A stretch of DNA of 64,000 nt, from the NCBI GenBank assembly GCA_047967505.1, contig CM106540.1; one strand, given 5' to 3'. Within the stretch, counting starts at the first letter, position 1. The number at the start of each line of letters is the position of its first letter. The notes beneath the pieces are model-generated. The model had not been told where the DNA came from. It saw only the letters and a list, made by a program, of their open reading frames with translations, and did not search any database. Source of the stretch: Dipteris shenzhenensis (Eukaryota; Polypodiophyta; Polypodiopsida; Gleicheniales). The position numbers and the translations under genes were made by a program. This document shows, one piece after another, positions 42,180 to 53,845 of this stretch.

Positions 42180-42450
42180 GAGGTGTATATGTACACCACT
42201 TACACATAAAAGGATATATGTACACTACCTTTCTAAGGGGTTTATGTACACCACCTTTCTAAAAGAAATAGTCATAAAGGTATGTGCACACCACTTATAC
42301 ATAAAGGTGTTTATTTACACCACCTTTCTAAGAGAATTGGTCATCTATTGATGTTCTTAGGTTATAGTAGCTCAATTCATAAGAAGTTATTAAAATGTTT
42401 ATGTAGACCACCTTTGTAAGAAATTTGGTTATGCATTGATGTTCTTAGTA
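42180..42450. repeat. TATGTACACCACCTTTCTAA repeat
   Basis: Six or so irregularly spaced copies of a 20-bp word (42186, 42222, 42245, 42287, 42307, 42405) in AT-rich sequence. Confidence 0.6.
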
Positions 42451-42512
42451 CTTAATCACCAAATCTTTTATTTTGAGTTGTTAAATTTAGTTCAAAAAAC
42501 AACATTACTAGT

Positions 42513-42590
42513 ATATTCAAAATTTTTGGATTGTTTTTTAGTCCATTTCTCAAATTGGACTTTACGCAAGTCCAAAAATTTTGAATAGTG
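42513..42590. repeat. Small foldback sequence
   Basis: TATTCAAAATTTTTGGA and its complement TCCAAAAATTTTGAATA flank about 40 bp that also folds (GTCCAATTTGAGAAATGGAC). It is probably a tiny MITE beside the truncated end of CACTA-E. Confidence 0.5.
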
Positions 42591-42615
42591 TGTTGATCCT
42601 CCTCCTCTCTCAACA

Positions 42616-45600
42616 TGCCACCACCTATTATTATCCACCTTTGGTCAATAGACAACCTAATTCAAACACAAATACAATCATGTTATTTTCCTTGCATCGA
42701 AGGTATCAAATATTTAAAAGTGATTATTTTTATATGTGTGTACAATACCTGTTCACATTGTTGCGGTAGTACTAGTGTGTCCTTCTTACTTTGCCAAAAC
42801 TTTGTGGAGTCAATAGTTACAAAGCCACTTGCATGGCGTTTGATTGTTGCATTAGGGCCTCTTTCCACCATGTCCTTAAACCACTTTACATCCAAAACAT
42901 ACACAAAGAAGCGTCAAAAGTCAAGCTTTATAATATCTTGGATTATGCCACAATAATCATCCATGGCTCCATTGGCTCCCTCAAAGCTAGCAATGATGCC
43001 ACAATCTTGTGTGTTTCTCTTATCATCAATCCATATAGCATTGAACATAGTACACTACACCAAGACAAAATCAATTAAATAAGCAATCTAAATTGTTGAA
43101 AGCTCCTAACTTATCCATAACAATATATATACCGACCTTGCTCATGCATCCTCTAGCATACTCCCATTCTTCCATTGTGATATGCATCCCCTTGTCTCTC
43201 TCTGCTCTCTCCATTTAGTCCAGAATACGAAAGAGGGCCCAGCTTTCTCCTTGTCTTCTTGTCTTTGCATCCTCATATCTTGTCACCCATCTTTTCATCA
43301 CATCACTATTAAGCATGCAGTAACGGTTGATATTATTAAGCAACTTCGTGTCTATTACTTTGCTCCATCCTTTCCCTTGAGGCACAATAGAGGTCATTCT
43401 TAGGTCATCATCATCTCTCCATAGTCGTGGGAGAAAGCTATCCACATCAACAAGAAACTTAGAAATATATACAAGTGACTTTTGTACCAACCAACCCTCG
43501 GCCATGCTACCTTCGGGCCTTGCATTTTGTCTCACAAAACCCTTCAAGGTCTTCATGAAGCACTCAAGGAAGAACAACCATCGTGCATGTATAGTACTGC
43601 ACATAGTAATCTCATCCACCAAATGCACTATGAGATGTAGTTGGCTTGTGAGAATAGAACGTGGAAATGTCTCCTCCACTAAACAAACCACCTCCACTGA
43701 CATAACTCGAGTATTCTCGAGCCTGGTGGGATCTATTTCCTTTGAGCTCACATACCTAGAAAGAAAAAAGTAACCATTTTAGCAATATGAAAACCTTGCA
43801 TGGAGCATTGATACGCTTGACATTTGTATCCTATAAAGTACCTCACAAGCTCACCCATCTTGTAAATAAAATCCTTCACGTCCTTTGATGCACTACGAGA
43901 AAGGCTAGTAGGTAGTATGAACTGAACACATGAGGAATGGTTGATTAGTTGCTTCTAATTCACTCACAAATTTGGAAGGAAAAAGATATTATGCACATAA
44001 AATACTTACTTGGATCATCTTGTGCCAATCATGAGATTTCGAGCCATATAATTGCTCTACACCTCTTTTTTTGCTTTTTGAGAAGGCCCCCTTCGAACAC
44101 CTCATGCATCCAGTGGGAGTACGAATTGTAGTGATAGCTCATTTCACTGCCACCATCTCTAGCTTTGATAACCTCCACGGTGCACAAGGTAAAAAAAAAC
44201 GCCCATTTGGCCTCTCTTGTGGCCAAGCTTCATGCATCCTCCCTGTGGTGCATAGATCCTCCCTTATGCCTGCGGAATCTTGTGTCCCATTCAAATGTTC
44301 CCAAATGGTAGATGCCACATTCTTGAAGATATGCATGGGATCAAGCAGGTGATTGATCTTGAGGTGGGACCAATATGATAGTCGATAAAAGATGGAGTAT
44401 CTAAACAAAAGCTGGTGTTAGCGTGCAATCTTTATTTCCATTCAATATAGCACATAATAGTTAAAACCCTTACCGGCTCATGCCAAGTGGTGGAGGAGTC
44501 ATGGAACTCTCCCAAATTCTCATCCAATCTCCTGTAGTGAGTGATTGCAGGGGGAATTCATTCTAAGGGGTGACATATCTAGGATGATCAGGTGGAAGAA
44601 ATAGATGGTGATTCTCATAGATGACCTTATTCAATGCGTTTGACCATGAGGCAACCAGCGAAGGACCACAAACAGGACATGCATGGTAACCCGATGTAGT
44701 GAGACCTGAACAATAAACGCAATTAGACTTTGAGGTGGGTTTAGGGTGCCACATCGATTGCCAACTCATAATTAAAAGTTTAATGCTTACCTAAACACTC
44801 GCCATAGCTCATGTATTGTCCACATCAAGACTGCTTTGCAGTTGAAGTCTTGTGATGAGGGAGGTCTGCTCACATCATGCACCTCGATACCTCTCCAAAG
44901 TATCTCTAGCTCATCAATCAAAGGCTCCAAATAAACATCATCATTTTTTACTTTATGTTTCCCTGGAATTAGAAGAGATAACATAACATGTCCTTTCTTA
45001 ATCACCATAGAGGGTGGAAGATTATAATTCACCAATATCACTGGTCATACATTGTAAGAGGTGCTTTTGAGACCAAATGGGTTCACACCGTCCATACCCA
45101 ATCCAAGTCTCAAGTTCCTAGGTTCTTCCTTGAAGCATGGCCATGTGTCTTCAATATGCTTCCACGTAGGAGTGTCTACGGGAGTTCTCCACTTGCCATC
45201 AAATGATCGATGGGAGGAATGTCATGACATGAGCTCTACAATGGATTCGCACTTGAACATATGTTGGTAATTTATTCTCCCTTGGAAGAATTTTACACAA
45301 TAGCCTGCACGTGAAGACCATAAATGAGAAAAAGCATTCGAGTAATTGACCCACTATAATAATTCACCATGTTTGCAAAATAGACTTTAAAGCTTACTTG
45401 AGTAATGCATTCAAACTTGCATTGCTCCATCCATAGATGGTCTGCAAGTTTAGTAACTCAAAGGAGGCATGTAGAATAGAGAATGTGCATCCCTCAAATA
45501 GTGGAGTCGATGCTGCAGTAAAAAGATCATCCTCCTCCATGCTATCATCCCTACCTGAGGACTTATGGATATATAAATCCTGCACCATATCATCAAAAAC

Positions 45601-46033
45601 CTCCTCCTCCATGGCCTCATGAGGGAATGGCAGAGGGCTACTATCACGATCACTCCATGCATTCGTAAGGGGTCCATAACAGTCCCTCCTAAAGATCCCA
45701 CCTCATATTGCTGACGCTTCACCTCCTTACAACGAGCATAGGGCAACATATGCGGGTGTGGCACTGCATCCTGTATCAAATTGAAAAAGGATCATATATC
45801 AAACACATGAACACCTATAGGTATCTCAATCAACCTAACTCTTTAACACTTACCATGTTTACAGTCGCATCCCATTCTTCATACTTTGAGACGTGATTGA
45901 GTGTAATTCTGCGTGCATGATACATGTTTCCTCGACATCGATCACACATACATTTGATTTTTTGCTCCAACCACATTTCGCAAAGGTGGATACGGAGGGA
46001 TTCATCCTCACTGGAGCTATTTTTGAAGATGAA
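42616..46033 (-). pseudogene. CACTA-E TNP2 transposase, nearly full length, decayed
   Basis: Minus-strand exons in the order of plant TNP2. First is an N-terminal zinc-type exon (46033-45855; acidic SSSEDES, then 'KCMCDRCRGNMYHARR', ending in a GT donor). Next are 'PLFEGCTFSILHASFELLNL' (45612-45394), the central block with 'MDGVNPFGLKS' (about 45100-45061), 'VNYNLPPSMVIKKGHVMLSL' and 'AVLMWTIHE' (45041-44787), and 'SGYHACPVCGPSL' (44769-44563). Then come 'LLDPMHIFKNV' (about 44345), the DUF4218-like part (43751-43215) and the DUF4216-like part (42904-42683). There are multiple stops and small frameshifts. The acidic C-terminal tail seen in copy F is missing; the element is truncated at about 42615. 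Confidence 0.8.
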
Positions 46034-46340
46034 GACATCCTATAGATAAACAACCCAAAAAATGTGTTCTTGCATGAGTCGTAAATGTCAAAACTCTGTG
46101 TAGCATCTAAAAGCGCATCTAAAACCGCGTCTGTACTCTGGAATGCATCTATAGGCACATCTAAAACATAGTGTAGCCACACTAATAGATGCGCATTTAG
46201 ATGCGCTTTTAGATGCACTTTTAGACGCGTGTTTAGACACGATTTTAGACATGCAGACTACGAGCTGATTTTTGAACCTACTTATAGCATGCTTGCATTC
46301 CTTCACATACTTTTAGAGTCACGCGGCTTGCTTTCCTATT
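46034..46340. promoter_or_regulatory. CACTA-E internal palindrome-type block near TNP2
   Basis: At least eight half or whole sites of GCGCATCTA / TAGATGCG / TAGACGCG type at 46100-46250. It stands upstream of the minus-strand TNP2 start, the same place as the 25255 block in element C but with the E-family sequence. Confidence 0.65.
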
Positions 46341-46620
46341 GACAGACATAGCTCCAGGCATCCACACTTATCTCCAAGCACCCACACTCATCTCCAGGCT
46401 TACACAGTCATCCCCAAGCATACAAGAGAAGAGGGTGAACAAGGAAGAGAAGAAAGAGAAGCAGCTTTGAAGAAGGACAAGAAGCTTCCATACCTCTATC
46501 CAAGGTAAGTCTCTTGGCGGTTGGTCTTCTTTGGAAGTTTCTTTCTTTGGATTCATCCTTTGTCGTATGCAGGGAAGGGATGTTTTTGGTACTAGTGTTG
46601 TTTTTTTTGGGGTCGGGCGC
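46341..46620 (+). other. CACTA-E leader
   Basis: Repeats of 'catctccaggcttacac' type (46350-46420), a purine-rich stretch, and a donor-like CCAAGGTAAGTC at 46499-46510. The position and donor match the leader of element C, though sequence similarity is low. Confidence 0.45.
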
Positions 46621-46654
46621 GTTTCTTTTCCAACTTCTTTTAAAAAGGTGCCTG

Positions 46655-46755
46655 TCAGAGCGCGTCTATAGACGCGTCAAATAGCACATCTAATTTTTGG
46701 AAAAACAGACAACCGTGCCTGTAGACGTGCTGTTAGACGCATCTATAGATGCGCT
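46655..46755. promoter_or_regulatory. CACTA-E second palindrome block
   Basis: Two perfect 16-bp palindromes: CGCGTCTATAGACGCG (46661-46676) and CGCATCTATAGATGCG (46738-46753), with partial sites between. Confidence 0.75.
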
Positions 46756-46779
46756 ATGATAGCTTTTCCTTTGTGTTCT

Positions 46780-48070
46780 TCCCCTTCCCCTTCCCTTTCC
46801 TTTTCCTTCTCTTTCCCTTCCCCTTCCCCTTCCCCTTCCCCTTCTCTTTCCCTTAAGCATTCGTGAGGAAATAAGGGATTGAATGAATGATGGAAATAAG
46901 TGATTGTATGAGGGCGGCGGCGGGTTCAAGAAAGAGGAAAATTGGACTAAAGCATGAGGGCGGGATAAAAAAAGAGGGCATGCATGATGGAGCATTCTTT
47001 TTCAGTCTTTTTTCTCCTCTTTGTTCCTCTCTTTTCCCCTCTCCTTTCCTCTATTTTCACACCTCTTTCCTCTTCTTTTTTCCTCTCTTTCTCTCTCTTA
47101 TCTCCTCTCTTTTTCTCTCTTTTTTCTCCCCTCTTTTCTCCTCTCTTTTCGTCTCTTTTCCTCTCTTATCTCCTCTCTTTTTCTCTCTTTTTTCTCATCT
47201 CTTTTCCTCTCTTTTCTCCTCTCTTTCCTTCTCTTTTCTCCTCTCTTTTCTCTCTTATCTCCTCTCTTTTTTCTCCTCTCTTTTCCTCTATTTGCCTCTC
47301 TTTTAACATCTCTTTCCTTCTCTCATTTTCTCTCTTTTATCCTCACTTTTTCTCTCTTTTTCCTTCTCTCTTTTATCCTCTCTTTCCTTCTCTCTTTTCG
47401 TCTCTTTTCCTCTCTTTTCTCCTCTCTTTTTCTCTCTTATCTCCTCTCTTTTTCTCTCTTTTTTCTCCTCTCTTTTCTCCTCTCTTTCCTTCTCTCTTTT
47501 TCTCTCTTTTATCCTCACTTTTTCTCTCTTTTTCCTTCTCTCTTTTATCCGCTCTTTTCGTCTCTTTTCCTCTCTTTTCTCCTCTCTTTTTCTCTCTTAT
47601 CTCCTCTCTTTTTCTCTCTTTTTTCTCCTCTCTTTTCCTCTCTTTTCCTCTCTTTTCTCCTCTCTTTCCTTCTCTCTTTCCTTCTCTCTTTTCCTCTCTT
47701 TTATCCTCACTTTTTCTCTTTTAACTTTCTCTCTTTTTCTCTCTTTTCGTCTCTTTTCCTCTCTTTTCTCCTCTCTTTTTCTCTGTTTTTCGTCCTCTCT
47801 TTTCCTCTCTTTCCTTCTCTCTTTTTATCTCTTTTATCCTCACTTTTTCTCTTTTCACTTTCTCTCTTTTTCTCTCTTTTCCTCTCTTTTCCTTTCTTTT
47901 CTCCTTTAAATCTATTTTAATCTCTTTTATCCTCTCTTTTTGTCTCTTTTTTCTCCTTTCTTTTTACCTCTCTTTTTCTATCTTTTTCTCTCTTTTCTCC
48001 TCTCTTTCCTTCTCTTTTCCCCTCTCTTTTCCTCTCTTTTCTCCTCTCTTTCCTTCTCTCTTTTTCCCCA
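46780..48070. repeat. CACTA-E pyrimidine array (TCTCTTTTCTCCTCTC)
   Basis: A short TTCCCCTTCCCC tract (46780-46855), then 1.1 kb of C/T on the plus strand with a basic unit of about 9-18 bp and blocks of about 170-190 bp that recur (for example 47310-47480 and 47510-47680). Frames of several hundred Ser/Phe/Leu codons are artefacts. It takes the place of the GCATAAGC array of B, C and D. Confidence 0.85.
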
Positions 48071-48084
48071 CGTGAAGCTTCAAT

Positions 48085-48172
48085 AGCCTGACATTGAGTA
48101 AGCAAATATAGATTTCTATCACTCTAATTCAAAGAATGCAGGAGTCTCAAAATGCTTGCTCAATGTCAGGCT
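48085..48172. ncRNA. Candidate stem-loop, 20-bp stem
   Basis: AGCCTGACATTGAGTAAGCA (48085-48104) pairs with 48153-48172 at 19 Watson-Crick positions plus one G-U, with a 48-nt loop. Size and pairing are compatible with a pre-miRNA-like or hairpin-siRNA precursor, but no expression evidence exists here. It lies between the array and ORF2 of element E. Confidence 0.4.
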
Positions 48173-48253
48173 GTCACTCTATTTTTTCTTGTGCATGATG
48201 AAAGGAGGGCATGCTCGATGCTAATCTTCTTCTTTTCTTTTCTTCAGTTCATC

Positions 48254-49010
48254 ATGTGGACAAGAAGCTCTTCAACCTCACCTGATCTTCAAGATGCCAT
48301 CTTTTGGGAGTCATATAACATTTTAGGGCACCCTCCCACTCTTGGGAAGTTATACACATACATGACAGGTACTCTAAACACCCCCCAAGAGTCGACAGTA
48401 TAGACTCCAAACTACCCCAATCCCACACTAGCTGAGATTACCCCAGTGGAGTTGAGACAGCCCAGCAGGCTACAGAGTCGAGCCCCTTCTCCCCCCCTAT
48501 GGTCAGGAGGCCCTTCTGCCTCGTAGAGCCATCGATGTACTCCCATGCAGTCGAGAGCCACTTCTCCAGCTACGAGTGGCCAGTGTACTAGCTCGACATG
48601 ACAAGGTAGTAGGCGTATTAGCAGGGAGAGCCGTGGGGGATGCATGGCACAATGCTTTGGGGGGGTAATGGTGGGGGCGGGGATGATTCAGATGATGCAA
48701 ACATGCCAGAGGGTGATGGTACGATCTTCTATGACATCACTCAGACAGGAGGCATCTTGATGGATGCACGAGGGAAGGACATCATGGCCTTCATGCGCTC
48801 TGTAATGGCTAACAACTACAGAGATTGCTTTATTCACTAGAAAGACCAGCCAAAAAAGTTGGCTGATGAGATCCTCATTGATGTTCGCTCTAAGTATCCC
48901 AATCCCCCCAATGTTTAGTTCACCGATAAATGGGCCAAGTCAAAGATTGTTATGATACTTGCCAATAAAAGATCTTCGCTTAAGGGAAATGCTTCAACTG
49001 AAAGTTAATA
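48254..49010 (+). pseudogene. CACTA-E ORF2 (TNPA-like), truncated
   Basis: Begins at ATG 48254 after an acceptor-like TTTTCTTCAG with MWTRSSSTSPDLQDAIFWES. Several TAG stops follow (for example in 'STV-TAG-TPN'). The conserved core is readable from 48700 on: 'FYDITQTGGILMDARGKDIM', 'AFMRSVMANNY', then 'ADEILIDVRSKYPNPPNV' with a TAG. It breaks off near 49010 before the W..F.K region, and no 3' hairpin or end is found. Confidence 0.7.
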
Positions 49011-52000
49011 AGGTGTTTATTATTTTTCTCAATTATATTTCTTCTCCATTTGAAGTAGTATTACTTTGCTCTAGTCCCCCTACCATCATTCTTTGAATTC
49101 ACTCCTACTACAAAACCATCCAAATTCCTCTATCAATGGAAGCATATACTTAGATAATGTTTTTCTTCTTGTCAATCTGATACCATATGCCTTGTTGTTG
49201 GATTATATCGGACTCCATGGAGATGGCGATGCATACATTGGTATGTTTGGGAGTTGCAACAAGGATAGGCTTGAAGAAATGGATGGCTGATCACCTCGCC
49301 TAGCAGTGTCCATTTCTATGGGATTCAAGACATAAGAGAACACATCCCTTGTTCTGTGGTCTCCAAATACCCAATTCACAAAGACCTTTGCTTTCATACA
49401 AATATCCTATCATCAAAATATTTTAGCAAACTCATTGAACATAATTGTCAATGCCTCTTAACTTCTATTCTTGTCTAAGTCAAATGACCTATGTTAAATA
49501 TGATTTTGACAACATGATGAGTGAGTCACTCAAAGAAATCCCCATAGTGAGGATCTTATTGAATGTGTGCTTCTCGAATGCAAGCTTGCCAAAATATTTG
49601 GGAGCATTACTAGAATTTTAGGTTGAGCCACTAGATTTCTCATATGTACTTAATACTCTAATCAATTTGCCAAAAAAAAAACTAGAATCACTACTTTGTC
49701 TACCAATAGATCACTTAGCATATCAATATCCTTCTTGAGCTACATCTCCATGTGTGAAGCTACACAATAGGTCTTATGCAACTCTTATTGGAGGTCATCT
49801 ATCTAATAGTGTGTCTTTTCTTTTTCCCCAAAATTTGTCAAAATTTTTTATAAAATCATTATGCTTTGTGGTCTCTGAAACAAGATGAGCCCTTAGAGAT
49901 AGTTTTGGGGCCTCTTTCTAATTGAGTTCAATATCTAGTGGTTACTCATTTCATTTTTATCAAAACCATAGTGATAGTTTCCTAGCCCTGATGCTTGGAT
50001 TTTTTAAGATGAATTATTAAATTGTCTATATAATGCTTTTTCTACGATCACAAATCACATTCTACTTTGTTGAGTCAATCATGATAGTCTTATAGGTCAT
50101 CCTCTATTCTATCATCTCTCAAAGCTTCTTTTTGACCTACTAAGGAGTATGAATTGCTAGCCAAATGGATTCCTCTATAAAGATTTAATCTTTCTAGTTG
50201 ATTTTTATAGTTGCCAAAGACATTGGTTATCAACAAAGTTATTAAAAAACAAGCAATTTGCACTCAACTCTCATGAAAGGTGATTGGACTTTGTGGATAT
50301 CATTATACTTGAAAGAACTCCAAGTAAGGATTAGAATGACCCTTGCTATTGTTTAAGTAACCATGGGCATAACTACTTTTCCAATTTGAATAGGAGTTGT
50401 AGTCCTCAACTAAAAGAATTGATTTTGATTATTAATAAACCTTTGTGCAAAGTGGGATTTAGTGCTTCACATCATCATCATTGTTCTTAGGTTCCTTGTA
50501 TAGCCTTTTGCTAGACCTAGGCTTAGAAGGCAAAACTTTGAGATTAGGAACCCAATAGCTCATCTTGGATCAAATGCACCAATCACAAAATGTGTACTTA
50601 ATGTAACCTGTAGTAAGCCAGTCTTCCTTGATGCCAATATGAGCATATCCTCTAGCACCTTCTATGGTTTAGTTTAAAGTAGTTTTATTTTTCTTAGAAA
50701 AACTTATTTGAGGAAAACTTTAGATAACCCTGAATTAGATTTTAACTTGGTCGGTCTAGGAGGTCAATTGCGAGTTGTTTGGGCCTGTGGTAAGTTGAGG
50801 TCTGAACTTGGATCAATAGTACCACATGTGTCCTCAAGCCTCTATCACCATCTGCATGTTGCAACACAAGATTTGAGACATGATCCCAACTTCCCTTCAT
50901 AACATGCAAAGGGGAATCATTGGTGGGGTGACAAAGAAAAATAATATATTTGAGTGGTTGGTGTGCAACCCCTAGTGTAACCTTTGTAACATTTCCTTTG
51001 ACCATTTAGGGACTCCTTCCACCTCTTTCTCATACCTTTTTGTGTTGAGGGGAAGGGGGTTGTCAATCCTATTGTGGCTATATAGTCTATGTTAGGGTTT
51101 CAAAATTTCCTTCCCCTCTATGTGTTTGGTTCCATGTCATCATCTAGTTTTTTATGTACCTACAATTTGCAAGCCCTCCCTTTTAATTAGCCATCTCATT
51201 TGCAGTCAAGCATCAATGTAGATTCATATATTTGCATAGTGGCATGTTCTTTCATTATGCCATTTTCTTCACTAGTAAGGAGCTAACCTATTGATTGCTG
51301 ACCTATAATTGCTCGTTTGAATGAGTCTACTGTTGTACCTTTAATCAAGACTTAGGCTAAGGCATTGAGAGAGAGGCAAGGGTAGATAGAAGATCGAGAT
51401 TATAGGGAGGAGACTACTATGGGTAGCTAGGAGTACATTTTGCTAATGATTTCTTGTGGTCAATTAGGAAAAAAATAATCGGAGGGGATTTCTATGATTG
51501 TTGTAAAGAATGCTATTAGCAGAGGAGTTTAACTTATTGGTATCTCTATTTTGCCTACCCTAGTCACCAAAGATGTACTTCCCTGTTGAGAACTTTCTTT
51601 GATCAAGGTGCTTATTATTTTTCTTTGGGGGCTCATCCTCACCCCCTTTTAGACCAATTATAAATCACCAAGCCACAAATACCATTGTATGTTTTGGGTC
51701 CTCAGAGGTACAATGATCAAATCCAAATTGATTTAAATGAATGCGTTTTGGATTTAGAACCTAATAAGGAAGTCTTAAAATATGATGGTGACGGGCTAGT
51801 CGAAGACTCTACTATTTGTGATACAAGGAAAATTGAATAGGGGGTTAAGAAATCAATCTTGAATGAAACGATTGAATTGGATTAAGGTATGAAGTTGCAT
51901 TATACACATCCAAAATGCAAATCATTACATCACTAGATATGAAGTCACATTATGCGAGCATTATGCATATTGTTTCAAATGTGAATCATCAAGGAATCAT

Positions 52001-52699
52001 CCTTCAATCTAGTTATATTTCTTACAAAACCCATGTAATCTAGTTATATCTCTTACAAAACCCATGTTTTGTCCCTTCAAGGTCATAAATGGACGTAGAT
52101 GCATCCAACCTTGGTCATTTTTATGGACGGATGTAATTCCTCTTGGTGCATGAAGGTATTAATATATTAATTATCATGACTAACATATAATCAAATATCT
52201 GGTGTCTAAGATAGATGACACATATTTATTTTCTTTTAAAAATATTGTCCTCACACACCCATTTAATTGTCATGAATAATGTATTGTGGCATATCTAGTG
52301 TCTAAGATAGAGGAAACATTTGAAAATAAAAGGAAGCTACCACTCGTATAGTTCACATCTGAGCTAAGTGCCACATCTATATGTTGTTGGTCTATCAAGA
52401 TTGCTTACATGCACACATGTTCGAGCACAGGGAGTGTTCACAAAAGATTGATGTTTAATGTTTGCAAAGTTTTAAATAATTCATTAACTATTAAAACACC
52501 AATTTTTATAAACAGTCATGAGGTATGCGTTGCTTCAAATTCAAAAATCATGAAGGTAGTTTCAAGCATCACTTCAAATTCAGAAAAAATGAAGGAGAGT
52601 ATTTCAAAGGTCCAAAGGCTCAAATTTTGGATATGTGGCATGCTCTTGGTCTCCAAGTTGCCAAGTGTCCTCGCTTCTTTTTTCCTTTGTCCATGCTTG
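49011..52699. other. Unassigned 3.7 kb
   Basis: No confident gene. On the minus strand 50480-51120 contains short protein-like stretches (such as 'TKRYEKEVEGVPKWSKEML' and 'ARGYAHIGIKEDWLTTGYIKYTF') in one frame with many stops, so an old element coding region is likely, family unknown. 51700-51870 (+) has another short protein-like piece. The rest is AT-rich. Confidence 0.35.
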
Positions 52700-53110
52700 A
52701 TAGGTAATAGATAGATATATTCTCTCCAGTTTGCATGATAAAAACCTCATTTTCTATATAGGAACTATAGATCCTACTTCATTCTCCATATGCAAACTCA
52801 CATTTGCTAGATAGCAACATACTTGGACTACATAGGAAATGCACTTCCCTACATAGCAAACTAAGAATTCACATTATTCTCCATATAAAAACTCACATTT
52901 CCTACATAGCAATATACTTGTACTATATGGGAAAAACAATTCACTATATAACAAACTTAAAATCCAAACTATTTGCCATATACAAACTCACATTTACTAG
53001 ATAGCACAATATAGGTAATCAAATTTCCTATATAAGAAAGGAAAAATCCACTTGATTCTCCATATAAAGGCTCGCATTTACTAGATAGCAATATAGCAAA
53101 TACAATTCTC
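52700..53110. repeat. About 95-bp degenerate tandem repeat
   Basis: The word 'attctccatat(a)aaactcacatttgctagatagcaa' recurs at about 52782, 52874, 52970 and 53060, with internal similarity between half units. Confidence 0.6.
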
Positions 53111-53491
53111 TAGACAAAGAGGACAAAATGGTTAGTTCTATCTAGGAAATATGCATGAATTTCCTAGTAGTACTTCACTATATAGAGATTGGTCAAAAAT
53201 TCCTTGTGTTGCAAATAAACCATGATTGTAGCACTCTGGATTTAAACTTGCAACATACAAAATAATGCAATCGGAGTAGAAGATAATGTACACAAGTGGA
53301 GGGAAACAAAAAAATGCAATGCCTAGATTCACCAGGCACTCTTCCAACGATAAAAAACATGGATTCTAGCAGAGGAGGAGGCATGGTACTACGTTGTGTT
53401 TTCTATAACCTAGTGGCCATGATCGATTCGAAGGTGAATCCCAAGGTTTCTGATGAAGATGGTGTGTGCAAATTCACAATGGAAGCCTCTG
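53111..53491. other. No feature seen
   Basis: Short open frames only; left flank of CACTA-F. Confidence 0.35.
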
Positions 53492-53700
53492 CACTAAGGG
53501 AGGAACACAACAACACAAAGTAACTATAGACGCGTTTGATAGATGCGGAAAATAGCAGGCACGTCTATAGGTGTTCCTCAAATATCAAAAATACGAGCAC
53601 GTCTATTACCACATCTATTAGCGCGTCTGCACTATGAATTAGACATGGATTTAGATGCAAAACAGAGAATATAGAAAGTGAGATTTTGGTGCAAGCTTAT
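53492..53700. mobile_element. CACTA-F putative left end and subterminal sites
   Basis: CACTAAGGGAGGAACACAAC at 53492 is a candidate terminus. From 53525 on there are E-family half sites (TATAGACGCG, ATAGATGCGG, CACGTCTATAGG, GCGCGTCTGC). It lies outside the TNP2 C-terminus, as expected. Confidence 0.55.
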
Positions 53701-53845
53701 AAATGTACATCACTGCTTTCCAAACATTTCCCATGATTACCAAAGCACGTAATTTTAACAAAAATATCAATGCTTTTTTGCAAACCCACATATACAAAAG
53801 TGAGGTGAGGAGAATGAGACAATATGTAAAATATTTTTGCCAATA

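Noticed and set aside
46990-48070. Frames of 246 and 299 codons rich in Ser, Phe and Leu
   Set aside because: They are translations of a C/T simple repeat; all frames of that strand are open because stops need A.
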